NCBI RefSeq assembly: GCF_004519315.1 | Contig: NZ_SOZE01000001.1 | Span: forward strand, 310,001-374,000 | Reading direction: 5' to 3' | Source: Mucilaginibacter psychrotolerans | GTDB taxonomy: Bacteria > Bacteroidota > Bacteroidia > Sphingobacteriales > Sphingobacteriaceae | Length of the DNA stretch: 64,000 nt | Part shown: piece by piece, positions 37,091 to 45,395 of the stretch | Numbering within the stretch: position 1 is the stretch's first letter | How the letters are laid out: every line of letters starts with the position of its first letter | The notes under the pieces: model-generated | Told to the model about the DNA's origin: nothing | Seen by the model: only the letters and a program-made list of their open reading frames with translations | Databases searched by the model: none | Made by a program: the position numbers and the translations under genes

Positions 37091-38547
37091 GATACCTGAG
37101 CGATATATTAGAGGGAGTAGCATTTACCGAATTGCAGGGTAGTGCCGATGTGGAAATATCTGCTATCGTGTTCGATTCGCGGCAGGTAGTACCGGGTTCG
37201 TTGTTCGTGGCGCTTAAGGGCACCCTTGTTGATGGCCACGATTATATTGAGCAAGCCGTGAAAGATGGCGCCATTGCGGTAATATGCGAAGAATTACCCG
37301 CGCATGTAACCGGCGAGGTGGATTTTTTAATGGTGAATAATTCTGCAAAGGCATTAGGCACATTGGCCGCCAATTTTTACGAGAACCCATCATCCAACTT
37401 AAAGCTGGTTGGGGTTACCGGTACCAATGGCAAAACTACCATCGCTACGCTGCTTTATAAGCTGTTTAGGGATTTAGGCTACAAATGCGGGCTGCTCTCT
37501 ACCGTAGAGAACCAGGTAAATGGCCGCGTTATTCCGTCTACCCATACCACGCCCGATCCGGTTGCGCTGAATAAGCTGCTGGCTGATATGGTAGAAGAAG
37601 GCTGTGATTATTGCTTTATGGAAGTAAGCTCGCACGCCATAGCACAATACCGGATAGAAGGGTTGAAGTTCTCGGGCGGGATATTCTCCAACCTTACGCA
37701 CGACCACCTGGACTATCATAAAACGTTCGACAGTTACCTGAAAGCCAAGAAAACTTTCTTCGATAACCTGCCGAAAAGTGCCTTCGCTCTAACCAATGCC
37801 GATGACAAGAATGGCAACGTAATGCTGCAGAACACTGCGGCCCATAAAAAGAGCTACGGGTTAAAAAGCATGGCCGATTACCGGGCACGCATCATAGAAA
37901 ACCAATTTGGCGGCTTGCTGCTGAATATTGATAACGAAGAGGTTTGGTTTAAACTGGTGGGTACCTTCAATGCCTACAACCTACTGGCAGTTTACGCCGC
38001 TGCATTATTGCTGGAGCAGGACAGGAGCAAGGTGCTCATAAGCCTGAGCAAGCTTACTGGTGCCGAGGGCCGTTTTGAGTACATTGTTGCGCCCAACAAG
38101 GTAATTGGTATTGTAGATTATGCGCACACACCAGATGCCGTACAGAACGTACTGAGCACCATACACGATATACGTAAAGGCAAAGAAAAGGTAATAACCG
38201 TAATAGGCTGCGGCGGCGATAGGGATAAAACCAAACGCCCCGTAATGGCAAAGGTAGCCAGCGAGTGGAGCGACAAGGTGATACTGACATCAGACAACCC
38301 GCGCACCGAGGACCCGCCCCAGATTATTAAAGATATGGAAGCAGGCATCGACCCGGCATTTAAACGCCATTGCGTAAGCATAGCCGACAGGCGCGAAGCC
38401 ATCAAAACTGCCTGCATGTTTGCCCAGCCCGGAGATATCATCCTTTTGGCAGGCAAAGGCCACGAGAAATACCAGGACATCAATGGCGTGAAAAATCATT
38501 TTGATGACATGGAAGAACTGCTGGAGCAGTTTAAGTTGATGAGTTAA
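37087..38547 (+). CDS. murE: UDP-MurNAc-tripeptide synthetase (meso-DAP type)
   Basis: A 486-residue Mur ligase with ATP-binding GVTGTNGKTTIATLL, the carbamylated-Lys region, and the DNPRTEDP motif. DNPR marks enzymes that add meso-diaminopimelate. Full length and all three Mur domains are present. A 79-bp spacer with repeated words precedes mraY. murF, usual at this point in many bacteria, is absent. Confidence 0.95.
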   Translation: MRYLSDILEGVAFTELQGSADVEISAIVFDSRQVVPGSLFVALKGTLVDGHDYIEQAVKDGAIAVICEELPAHVTGEVDFLMVNNSAKALGTLAANFYENPSSNLKLVGVTGTNGKTTIATLLYKLFRDLGYKCGLLSTVENQVNGRVIPSTHTTPDPVALNKLLADMVEEGCDYCFMEVSSHAIAQYRIEGLKFSGGIFSNLTHDHLDYHKTFDSYLKAKKTFFDNLPKSAFALTNADDKNGNVMLQNTAAHKKSYGLKSMADYRARIIENQFGGLLLNIDNEEVWFKLVGTFNAYNLLAVYAAALLLEQDRSKVLISLSKLTGAEGRFEYIVAPNKVIGIVDYAHTPDAVQNVLSTIHDIRKGKEKVITVIGCGGDRDKTKRPVMAKVASEWSDKVILTSDNPRTEDPPQIIKDMEAGIDPAFKRHCVSIADRREAIKTACMFAQPGDIILLAGKGHEKYQDINGVKNHFDDMEELLEQFKLMS

Positions 38548-38583
38548 TTTGGAGATTTGAGAATTTGAAAATAGTACGGTCTC

Positions 38584-38615
38584 ATCGGTGAAATCACAAT
38601 AAATCGGTGTAATCA
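38584..38615 (+). repeat. Short word repeat in the murE-mraY spacer
   Basis: Reads ATCGGTGAAATCA, six bases, then AAATCGGTGTAATCA. Near-identical strings occur at 42608-42639 (ftsW-murG spacer) and, in part, at 41347-41359 (murD-ftsW spacer). Non-coding. Confidence 0.7.
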
Positions 38616-38626
38616 AAAAGAAGCCA

Positions 38627-39868
38627 ATGTTATATTACCTGTTTAGCTATTTAAATAAAAATTACAGTATCCCCGGTACAGGTGTGTTCCAGTACATTAC
38701 GTTCCGGATGGCTATGGCAGTAATTGTATCGTTGTTGATTACCACCGTTTATGGTCGCCGGCTGATAGACTACCTGCGTTTTAAACAGGTAGGCGAAACC
38801 GTGCGTAACCTTGGTTTGGAAGGGCAAATGCAAAAATCGGGCACACCTACTATGGGCGGCATTATCATATTGCTGGGCATATTGGTACCCACCTTGTTGT
38901 TTGCCAAGCTGGATAATATCTACATCATTATGATGCTGGTAACCACTGTTTGGTTGGGCGCCATCGGTTTCCTTGATGATTATATCAAGGTATTCAAAAA
39001 GAACAAAGAGGGACTTGCGGGCAGGTTCAAAATTACCGGCCAGGTTGGGTTGGCGCTCTTCATCGGGTGGACGATGTACTTCAATAGCAGCATCACCATA
39101 CGCCAGGAAGTAACGCCCGCTAAATTATACGATGGTCGGGTTGATTATCACCTGCGCGGCGATAAGCAGGTGCTTACGCAGGATATTAAGTCTACCAAAA
39201 CTACCATGCCATTCTACAAGAACAACGAGTTTGATTATGGCAAGGTGCTGAAGTTTATAGGCCCCGGTTACGAGTATTATGCGCTGGTGGTGTTTATGTT
39301 TTTTACCATTATCATCATTACGTTTATCTCTAACGGTGCTAATATAACAGACGGTATAGACGGGCTGGCGACGGGGACTTCGGCTATTATTGGGCTTACA
39401 CTGGCCATTTTGGCTTATGTATCGGGTAACACGCTCATTGCCGATTACCTCAATATCATGTACATCCCCAACTCGGGTGAGCTGGTAATATTTGCCGGTG
39501 CCTTTGTTGGAGCCTGTGTGGGGTTCTTATGGTACAACGCATACCCTGCCCAGGTTTTTATGGGAGATACGGGTAGTTTAGCCATCGGCGGCATCATAGC
39601 GGTATTCGCCATTATGATACGCAAAGAACTATTGATACCCGTTTTGTGCGGCATTTTTGTGGTAGAGAATATGTCGGTAATTATACAGGTGGGTTGGTTT
39701 AAGTGGACCAAGAAACGCTTCGGCGAAGGCCGTAGGGTGTTTTTGATGGCGCCATTGCACCACCATTACCAAAAGAAAGGCTTCCACGAATCGAAAATTG
39801 TAACCAGGTTTTACATCATCTGTATTATGCTGGCTATTATAACGGTGATAACGCTAAAACTTCGTTAG
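38627..39868 (+). CDS. mraY: Phospho-N-acetylmuramoyl-pentapeptide transferase
   Basis: A 413-residue polytopic enzyme (about ten membrane segments) with the MraY motifs [42 protein letters not shown] and [12 protein letters not shown] long extracytoplasmic loop (about 145-215), charged and DAP-type typical for Bacteroidota, separates segments. It makes lipid I from UDP-MurNAc-pentapeptide. Confidence 0.96.
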   Translation: MLYYLFSYLNKNYSIPGTGVFQYITFRMAMAVIVSLLITTVYGRRLIDYLRFKQVGETVRNLGLEGQMQKSGTPTMGGIIILLGILVPTLLFAKLDNIYIIMMLVTTVWLGAIGFLDDYIKVFKKNKEGLAGRFKITGQVGLALFIGWTMYFNSSITIRQEVTPAKLYDGRVDYHLRGDKQVLTQDIKSTKTTMPFYKNNEFDYGKVLKFIGPGYEYYALVVFMFFTIIIITFISNGANITDGIDGLATGTSAIIGLTLAILAYVSGNTLIADYLNIMYIPNSGELVIFAGAFVGACVGFLWYNAYPAQVFMGDTGSLAIGGIIAVFAIMIRKELLIPVLCGIFVVENMSVIIQVGWFKWTKKRFGEGRRVFLMAPLHHHYQKKGFHESKIVTRFYIICIMLAIITVITLKLR

Positions 39869-39909
39869 AGGCAAGAAATTAGAATCAAGAGACAAGACAA
39901 AAGAATAAA
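39869..39909 (+). repeat. Purine-rich word repeat in the mraY-murD spacer
   Basis: Contains AGAATCAAGAGACAAGACAA. Variants lie in the ftsW-murG spacer (42579-42605) and on both sides of the ftsZ terminator. It is non-coding. Confidence 0.6.
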
Positions 39910-39922
39910 AATAGAAAATCAA

Positions 39923-41281
39923 TTGACTGAACAGGATAACATATCAACCCAAAGGCTCGCCATCCTCGGCGCAGGCGAAAGCGGCGTGGGTGCGGCATAC
40001 CTGGCGCAGCAGCAGGGCTATGATGTTTTCGTGTCGGATTTTGGGGCTATTGCAGATCATTATAAACAGCAACTGCAGGACTGGGGTATTCGCTTTGAAG
40101 AGAACGGACACACCTTTGAGGAGATACTGAAAGCTGTAGAGGTGGTAAAAAGCCCCGGCATACCCGATAAGGCGCCGGTAGTGAAGAAGCTGGTAGAGGC
40201 GAATATTCCTGTAATATCTGAAATTGAATTTGCGGGCCGCTATACCCAAGCCAAAATGATATGCATTACAGGCAGTAATGGTAAAACGACTACCACCAGT
40301 CTTACTTACTTCATATTGAAGAATGCGGGGCTGAACGTAGGCCTGGCCGGCAACATAGGCAAAAGTTTTGCTTACCAGGTGGCTACGGAAAACTTTGATT
40401 ACTACGTGCTGGAGATAAGCAGCTTTATGCTGGATAACATGTATCAATTTAAGGCAGATATAGCCGTGTTGCTAAATATTACGCCCGATCACCTGGACAG
40501 GTACGATTACAAACTGGAGAACTATGCCGCATCTAAGTACCGGATTACGCAGAACCAAACCGCAGCCGATTATTTTATCTACTGCGCCGATGATGCCGAA
40601 ACCTTAAAGGTAATGGAAGGCAAAACGATAGCCGCGCAGCAGCTGCCGTTTTCTATAGAAAAAATGATTGAAACGGGAGCGTATCTCGATAAAGACAATA
40701 TTGTCATAAACATACATCAACAACATTTTACAATGTCGATCACCGAACTGGCCCTGCAGGGTAAACACAACATTTACAATTCAATGGCTTCGGGTATTGT
40801 GGCTAAAGTGCTGGAGCTGCGCAACGAAACTATGCGCGAGAGCATGGGTACCTTCCCAAGCATCGAGCACCGTTTGGAGTTCGTAGCCAAAATATCGGGC
40901 ATTGCCTTCATTAACGATTCTAAGGCTACCAATGTAAACTCTACCTGGTATGCACTGGAAAGCATGAGCACGCCTGTAGTATTAATACTGGGCGGCGTTG
41001 ACAAAGGCAACGACTATACCATGCTGAACGAACTGGTAAGGCAAAAGGTAAAGGCTATAGTATGTTTAGGTAAAGATAACAAGCGCATACACGATGCTTT
41101 TGAAGAGGATGTTGACATTATTGTAAACACAGGCTCGGCTGCGGAGGCTGCACAGGTAGCTTACCACCTGGCCGCAAAAGGCGATACGGTATTGTTAAGC
41201 CCGGCTTGCGCAAGCTTTGATTTGTTTAAGAATTATGAGGATAGGGGAAGGCAATTTAAGGAAGCAGTGAAAGAACTTTAG
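39923..41281 (+). CDS. murD: UDP-MurNAc-L-alanine:D-glutamate ligase
   Basis: A 452-residue Mur ligase, probably with a TTG start (TTG at 39923, giving MTEQDNISTQRLAILGAGES). It has the N-terminal Rossmann-like GAGESGVGAAYLA loop, ATP-binding CITGSNGKTTTTSL, and the C-terminal LSPACASFDLFKNYEDRG. It adds D-Glu to UDP-MurNAc-L-Ala. Its stop codon overlaps the first bases of a GC-rich repeat (41280). Confidence 0.95.
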   Translation: MTEQDNISTQRLAILGAGESGVGAAYLAQQQGYDVFVSDFGAIADHYKQQLQDWGIRFEENGHTFEEILKAVEVVKSPGIPDKAPVVKKLVEANIPVISEIEFAGRYTQAKMICITGSNGKTTTTSLTYFILKNAGLNVGLAGNIGKSFAYQVATENFDYYVLEISSFMLDNMYQFKADIAVLLNITPDHLDRYDYKLENYAASKYRITQNQTAADYFIYCADDAETLKVMEGKTIAAQQLPFSIEKMIETGAYLDKDNIVINIHQQHFTMSITELALQGKHNIYNSMASGIVAKVLELRNETMRESMGTFPSIEHRLEFVAKISGIAFINDSKATNVNSTWYALESMSTPVVLILGGVDKGNDYTMLNELVRQKVKAIVCLGKDNKRIHDAFEEDVDIIVNTGSAAEAAQVAYHLAAKGDTVLLSPACASFDLFKNYEDRGRQFKEAVKEL

Positions 41282-41308
41282 CCCCCCAGCCCCCTGAAGG
41301 GGGAGCAG
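41280..41308 (-). repeat. GC-rich hairpin repeat after murD
   Basis: Reads AGCCCCCCAGCCCCCTGAAGG then GGGAGCAG on the plus strand. It is the reverse-oriented relative of the repeat translated inside FtsW (41398-41430) and MurG. CCCCCT and AGGGGG can pair. The TAG stop of murD shares its first AG. Confidence 0.8.
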
Positions 41309-41346
41309 AATTATAAGGAAGAAGAAAAGATATAGGAATCAAGAGA

Positions 41347-41359
41347 ATCGGTGAAATCA
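41347..41359 (+). repeat. Short word repeat before ftsW
   Basis: ATCGGTGAAATCA, the first half of the repeat at 38584 and 42608, just 6 bp before the ftsW start codon. Confidence 0.6.
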
Positions 41360-41364
41360 AAAAT

Positions 41365-42570
41365 ATGGAAACAGAATCAAACAATACCGCTACTCAAAAG
41401 CTCCCCCTTCAGGGGGCGGGGGGGGCTCGCGCTCTTCTTGCCAACGTAAAGGGCGACCGCTGGATTTGGTTGATTGTGATTATGCTGTCGGTGATATCTA
41501 CTTTGGCCGTGTACAGTTCTATAGGTACGCTGGCTTATACCAAAGGCGTAGGGGTAGAATCTATCCTGGCCAAGCACGTGTTCATGATTGTGTTGGGTAT
41601 TGGGCTGATGTACGTTTCGCATCGCTTAGACTACCGGTATTATGCAGGTATCTCAAAACTATTGATGATTATAACTATACCGCTGTTGGCATACACGCTG
41701 TTCTTTGGTTCTAACATCAACCATGCAAGCAGGTGGATACCCATCCCCGGTACGGGTTTAGGTTTCCAAACATCAGATTTGGCCAAGCTGGCTTTGATAA
41801 CCTACCTGGCCCGCATACTATCGCGCAAGCAGGAGAATATTAAGGATGTAAAGGAATCGTTCATCCCTATCATGGGTTCGGTATGCCTGGTGTTTGCACT
41901 AATCGGTCCGGCCAACTTGTCAACCGGCCTAATGCTATTCGGAGTGAGCATATTGTTGCTCATCATGGGTCGTATCAGCGTAAAGCAAATATCGGTAGTA
42001 TGCCTTATAGGTGCGGTTTTGCTGGCTGGGATGCTGTTTTTGGGAAGCCGGCGTGCAACGCATATCTCCAGGGTGAAAGCATTCTTTCACCCCGAACTGG
42101 CCGATCAGGATAAGCTTTTCCAGGGTAACCACGCCAAGATAGCCATCGCAACCGGCGGTTTCTTTGGTAAAGGCCCGGGCCGTAGTACCGAGCGCAATTA
42201 TCTGCCCGAGGCATTCTCGGATGAGATATTTGCCATCATCGTAGAAGAATACGGCTTGTTTGGCGGCATAGTAGTTATTAGTATTTACCTGTTTCTGTTA
42301 TACAGGTGCATCAAGATTGTAACCAAAGCGCCCAAAGCCTTTGGTGCGTTGCTGGCAGCGGGCCTAAGCTTTAGCTTAACCATACAAGCTTTTGCCAATA
42401 TGGCGGTAGCAGTGGGCCTTGGTCCGGTAACGGGCGTACCGCTGCCGCTGATCAGTATGGGGGGTACATCTATATTGTTTACCAGCATTGCGTTCGGCAT
42501 CATCCTGTCCGTAAGTCGCGACATAGATGAACCTAAGAAAGTGATGGTAGGGGAGATAAGGGAAGCGTAG
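41365..42570 (+). CDS. ftsW: Septal peptidoglycan polymerase FtsW (SEDS)
   Basis: A 401-residue SEDS glycosyltransferase with about ten membrane segments. Conserved features are KGDRWIWLIV before the first segment, the NHASRWIPIPGTGLGFQTSD loop, and GVPLPLISMGGTSILF near the end. It polymerises lipid II at the septum with FtsI. The cytoplasmic N-terminus contains an extra KLPLQGAGGAR stretch (residues 12-22) encoded by a GC-rich dispersed repeat (41398-41430), which lies before the conserved part. Confidence 0.95.
   Translation: METESNNTATQKLPLQGAGGARALLANVKGDRWIWLIVIMLSVISTLAVYSSIGTLAYTKGVGVESILAKHVFMIVLGIGLMYVSHRLDYRYYAGISKLLMIITIPLLAYTLFFGSNINHASRWIPIPGTGLGFQTSDLAKLALITYLARILSRKQENIKDVKESFIPIMGSVCLVFALIGPANLSTGLMLFGVSILLLIMGRISVKQISVVCLIGAVLLAGMLFLGSRRATHISRVKAFFHPELADQDKLFQGNHAKIAIATGGFFGKGPGRSTERNYLPEAFSDEIFAIIVEEYGLFGGIVVISIYLFLLYRCIKIVTKAPKAFGALLAAGLSFSLTIQAFANMAVAVGLGPVTGVPLPLISMGGTSILFTSIAFGIILSVSRDIDEPKKVMVGEIREA
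41398..41430 (+). repeat. GC-rich repeat inside the ftsW coding region
   Basis: A 33-nt stretch (AAGCTCCCCCTTCAGGGGGC followed by a G run and GGCTCGC) translated as KLPLQGAGGAR. Its DNA matches the intergenic copies at 41280 and 47991 in reverse or same sense, and it also matches 42735-42767 inside murG in the same frame. Confidence 0.85.
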
Positions 42571-42578
42571 TTAGAGAA

Positions 42579-42639
42579 AAGAGGCCGGAGGCAAGAAATC
42601 AGATAAAATCGGTGAAATCATTTTAAATCGGTGTAATCA
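42579..42639 (+). repeat. Word repeats in the ftsW-murG spacer
   Basis: GGCAAGAAATCAGA followed by ATCGGTGAAATCA, a 4-base gap and AAATCGGTGTAATCA (42608-42639). These are the same two word families seen before mraY, murD and ftsW. Confidence 0.65.
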
Positions 42640-42671
42640 CAAAAAGAAATTGGTGCAATAAAAATAAATAA

Positions 42672-43862
42672 ATGAGCAGAAACCAGGACATAGCAACCAA
42701 CCCGAAACTGCCCCTTCAGGCGGTTAGGGAAGCTAAACTCCCCCTTCATGGGGCGGAGGGGGCTCGCCGCATAATCATCAGCGGTGGCGGCACTGGGGGG
42801 CATATCTTTCCGGCTATTGCTATTGCCAACGCTTTAAAAAAGCTTAATCCGGCTACCGAGATACTTTTTGTGGGTGCAAGCGGTCGTATGGAAATGGAGA
42901 AGGTGCCCGCTGCTGGCTACGAGATTATGGGTTTGGATATACAGGGCATACAGCGTAAATCTATCATCAAAAACCTGATGTTCCCATGGAAGTTGCTGAA
43001 TAGTGTGCGCAAGGCCGTGAAAATTATCAAAGATTTTAAACCCGATGCCTGCGTGGGTGTGGGCGGCTATGCTAGCGGCCCATTGTTGTATGCAGCCGGT
43101 GTAATGGGCATCCCCACATTAATACAGGAGCAAAACTCCTTTGCGGGCGTAACCAATAAATGGCTGGGTAAAAAGGCCAAAAAGATATGCGTTGCCTTTG
43201 ATGGTATGGATAAATTCTTTCCCAAAGAAAGGATAATCAAAACCGGGAACCCGATACGCAAGGAGTCGGTAGATATTGCAGGCAAGCAGACGCAGGCGCT
43301 GGAGCAGTACAAGCTATCATCGGGGAAGAAAACGATACTGGTAACAGGTGGCAGTTTAGGTGCCGGCACGTTAAATAAGAGCCTGCTGGCCGGCCTGGAT
43401 AAAATAATTGCAGCCGATGTACAGGTGATATGGCAAACAGGCAAGTTCTATTACAAGAGCATAGTGGAACAACTGGGCGCTAACATACACGCTAACGTGT
43501 GCGTGGTAGAGTTCATCAGCCGGATGGATCTGGCGTTTGCCGCTGCAGATGTGATTATCTCCCGTGCAGGTGCCGGTACTATTGCAGAGCTCTGCGTGAT
43601 AAAGAAGCCGGTGATACTGGTGCCATCGCCAAACGTGGCCGAAGATCACCAGACCAAGAACGCGCTTGCCCTGGTAACAGAGTATGCGGCTTTGTTAGTA
43701 GCCGACCGCGATGCGGAGGCCAAACTGGTTGATAAGGCGATAGAATTATTGAACGATAAAGATTTACAAAAGAAATTAAGCGATAACATAGGCAAACTGG
43801 CTATGCCAAATGCCGATGAAGTTATAGCAAAAGAGGTTATCCAAATAACAAACAACAGTTAA
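42672..43862 (+). CDS. murG: Lipid II synthase MurG (N-acetylglucosaminyl transferase)
   Basis: A 396-residue GT28 enzyme. The conserved body starts at RRIIISGGGTGGHIFPAI (about residue 33) and includes GVGGYASGP, LIQEQNSFAG and a C-terminal SRAGAGTIAELC donor-binding motif. It adds GlcNAc to lipid I on the inner face of the membrane. The first 32 residues are unusual: they contain two tandem copies of a KLPL peptide (KLPLQAVREA, KLPLHGAEGAR) from a dispersed repeat. An intrinsic terminator follows at 43866. Confidence 0.95.
   Translation: MSRNQDIATNPKLPLQAVREAKLPLHGAEGARRIIISGGGTGGHIFPAIAIANALKKLNPATEILFVGASGRMEMEKVPAAGYEIMGLDIQGIQRKSIIKNLMFPWKLLNSVRKAVKIIKDFKPDACVGVGGYASGPLLYAAGVMGIPTLIQEQNSFAGVTNKWLGKKAKKICVAFDGMDKFFPKERIIKTGNPIRKESVDIAGKQTQALEQYKLSSGKKTILVTGGSLGAGTLNKSLLAGLDKIIAADVQVIWQTGKFYYKSIVEQLGANIHANVCVVEFISRMDLAFAAADVIISRAGAGTIAELCVIKKPVILVPSPNVAEDHQTKNALALVTEYAALLVADRDAEAKLVDKAIELLNDKDLQKKLSDNIGKLAMPNADEVIAKEVIQITNNS
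42705..42767 (+). repeat. Two tandem GC-rich repeat copies inside murG
   Basis: Copy 1 (42705-42734, degenerate) encodes KLPLQAVREA; copy 2 (42735-42767) encodes KLPLHGAEGAR and differs from the ftsW copy at only a few bases. Both keep the murG reading frame. Confidence 0.85.
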
Positions 43863-43865
43863 ATC

Positions 43866-43901
43866 GGCTAATCCCCGCAGGATGCGGGGATAGCCTTTTT
43901 T
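43866..43901 (+). terminator. Intrinsic terminator between murG and murC
   Basis: GGCTA-A-TCCCCGC (43866-43878) pairs with GCGGGGATAGCC (43884-43895), one base bulged, with a 5-nt loop and six T. It begins 3 bp after the murG stop and is strong enough to split the dcw cluster into two transcripts. Confidence 0.8.
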
Positions 43902-44039
43902 GAGCGTTGGCGATTAGTTAAATGGTGAATAGAGCGTAGTTAAAGAGTTTGTTAAAATATAAGGCTGATGTGTTGGCTTAGCGGGGTGGACAAGAACCAC
44001 TCACTTAATCAACCCAATCAATCACTCACCAAACAAAAA

Positions 44040-45395
44040 ATGGAATTAAAGAACATACAACGGGTTTACCTGGTAGGCATAGGCGGCATAGGCATGAGTG
44101 GCCTTGCACGTTATTTCCATCATTTGGGTTGTGTGGTGTGTGGATACGATAAAACAAGCACGCCTTTAACAGATGCCTTGCATAATGAGGGTATCCAGAT
44201 AGTTTTTGAGGACCGTACAGATTGGATCCCTATGAGTTTCCAGGAAACAGGCGATGGTACGCTGGTGATTTTTACGCCGGCCATCCCCAAGGATTCAGCT
44301 ATTTTGAATTACTTTAAAAACAAAGGATTCGATTTGCAAAAACGCTCGCAGGTGCTGGGTATCATTAGTCGCGGTATGTTCACTATTGCGGTGGCAGGTA
44401 CGCATGGCAAAACCACCACCTCGTGCATGATTGCGCATATCCTGAAAGATTCGGGTAAAGATTGCTCTGCATTTTTGGGTGGTATATCATCCAACTACCA
44501 AACCAATGTGCTGTATGGCAAAAATGATATTGTAGTGGTTGAAGCCGATGAGTACGATCGCTCGTTTCTAACGCTGAACCCCGATACCGCCATTATTACC
44601 TCCATGGATGCAGATCACCTGGATATCTACGGCGACCACTCGCATCTGGAAGAGTCGTTCCGTTTGTTTGCTTCGCAGATTAAACAGGGCGGTATATTGA
44701 TATACAAAAAAGGCTTACCACTGACAGAAGGTTTCACCTACACCGTAAATGGCGAGGCCGGCGCAATGGGCACCAATATCCGTATCGAAGATGGTAACTT
44801 CCATTTCGATTTTGATAACGGTACAACCGCTATTCCCAATATCAGGATGGGTATTGCTGGTTTGCACAACATAGAGAACGCGGTTGCGGCAATCGAAGCG
44901 TCGTTGAGGCTGGAGATATCCGCAGATGCTATCCGCGAGGCATTGGGGTCTTTTAAAGGTGTAAAGCGCAGGTTTGAGTATATCGTAAAAAATAGCGAGC
45001 ACATATACATTGATGATTATGCGCACCACCCCGAAGAGTTGAGGGCAGCCATTACATCGGTAAAAAGGCTTTATCCGGATAAAAAATTGACGGTGATGTT
45101 TCAGCCGCATTTGTTTACCCGCACGCGCGATTTTGTGGATGGCTTTGCAGAAGTGCTGGATATGGCCGATGAGCTGTTGATGCTGGATATATACCCGGCT
45201 CGCGAGTTGCCGATACCGGGAGTGGATAGCAATATGGTGTTAAACCTGATGAAGCTGGAAAATAAACGCCTGGTGAGTAAACAACAAGCCCTGGATATAG
45301 TAACCGCTGAAAAGCCGGAGCTGTTGCTGACGGTTGGTGCCGGCGACATAGATACATTAGTAAACCCGCTTAAAGAGATATTGGAGCATGTTTAA
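44040..45395 (+). CDS. murC: UDP-MurNAc:L-alanine ligase
   Basis: With the start at ATG 44040 the protein has 451 residues and begins MELKNIQRVYLVGIGGIGMSG, the normal MurC N-terminus; a longer frame from 43968 adds 24 non-conserved residues. The ATP-binding AGTHGKTTTSCMIAHIL and the DDYAHHPEELRA motif confirm MurC. It adds the first amino acid to UDP-MurNAc. It overlaps ftsQ by 8 bp. Confidence 0.95.
   Translation: MELKNIQRVYLVGIGGIGMSGLARYFHHLGCVVCGYDKTSTPLTDALHNEGIQIVFEDRTDWIPMSFQETGDGTLVIFTPAIPKDSAILNYFKNKGFDLQKRSQVLGIISRGMFTIAVAGTHGKTTTSCMIAHILKDSGKDCSAFLGGISSNYQTNVLYGKNDIVVVEADEYDRSFLTLNPDTAIITSMDADHLDIYGDHSHLEESFRLFASQIKQGGILIYKKGLPLTEGFTYTVNGEAGAMGTNIRIEDGNFHFDFDNGTTAIPNIRMGIAGLHNIENAVAAIEASLRLEISADAIREALGSFKGVKRRFEYIVKNSEHIYIDDYAHHPEELRAAITSVKRLYPDKKLTVMFQPHLFTRTRDFVDGFAEVLDMADELLMLDIYPARELPIPGVDSNMVLNLMKLENKRLVSKQQALDIVTAEKPELLLTVGAGDIDTLVNPLKEILEHV

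Noticed and set aside
43968..44039. 24-residue N-terminal extension of MurC
   Set aside because: Low-complexity and not MurC-like; the ATG at 44040 yields the conserved start.
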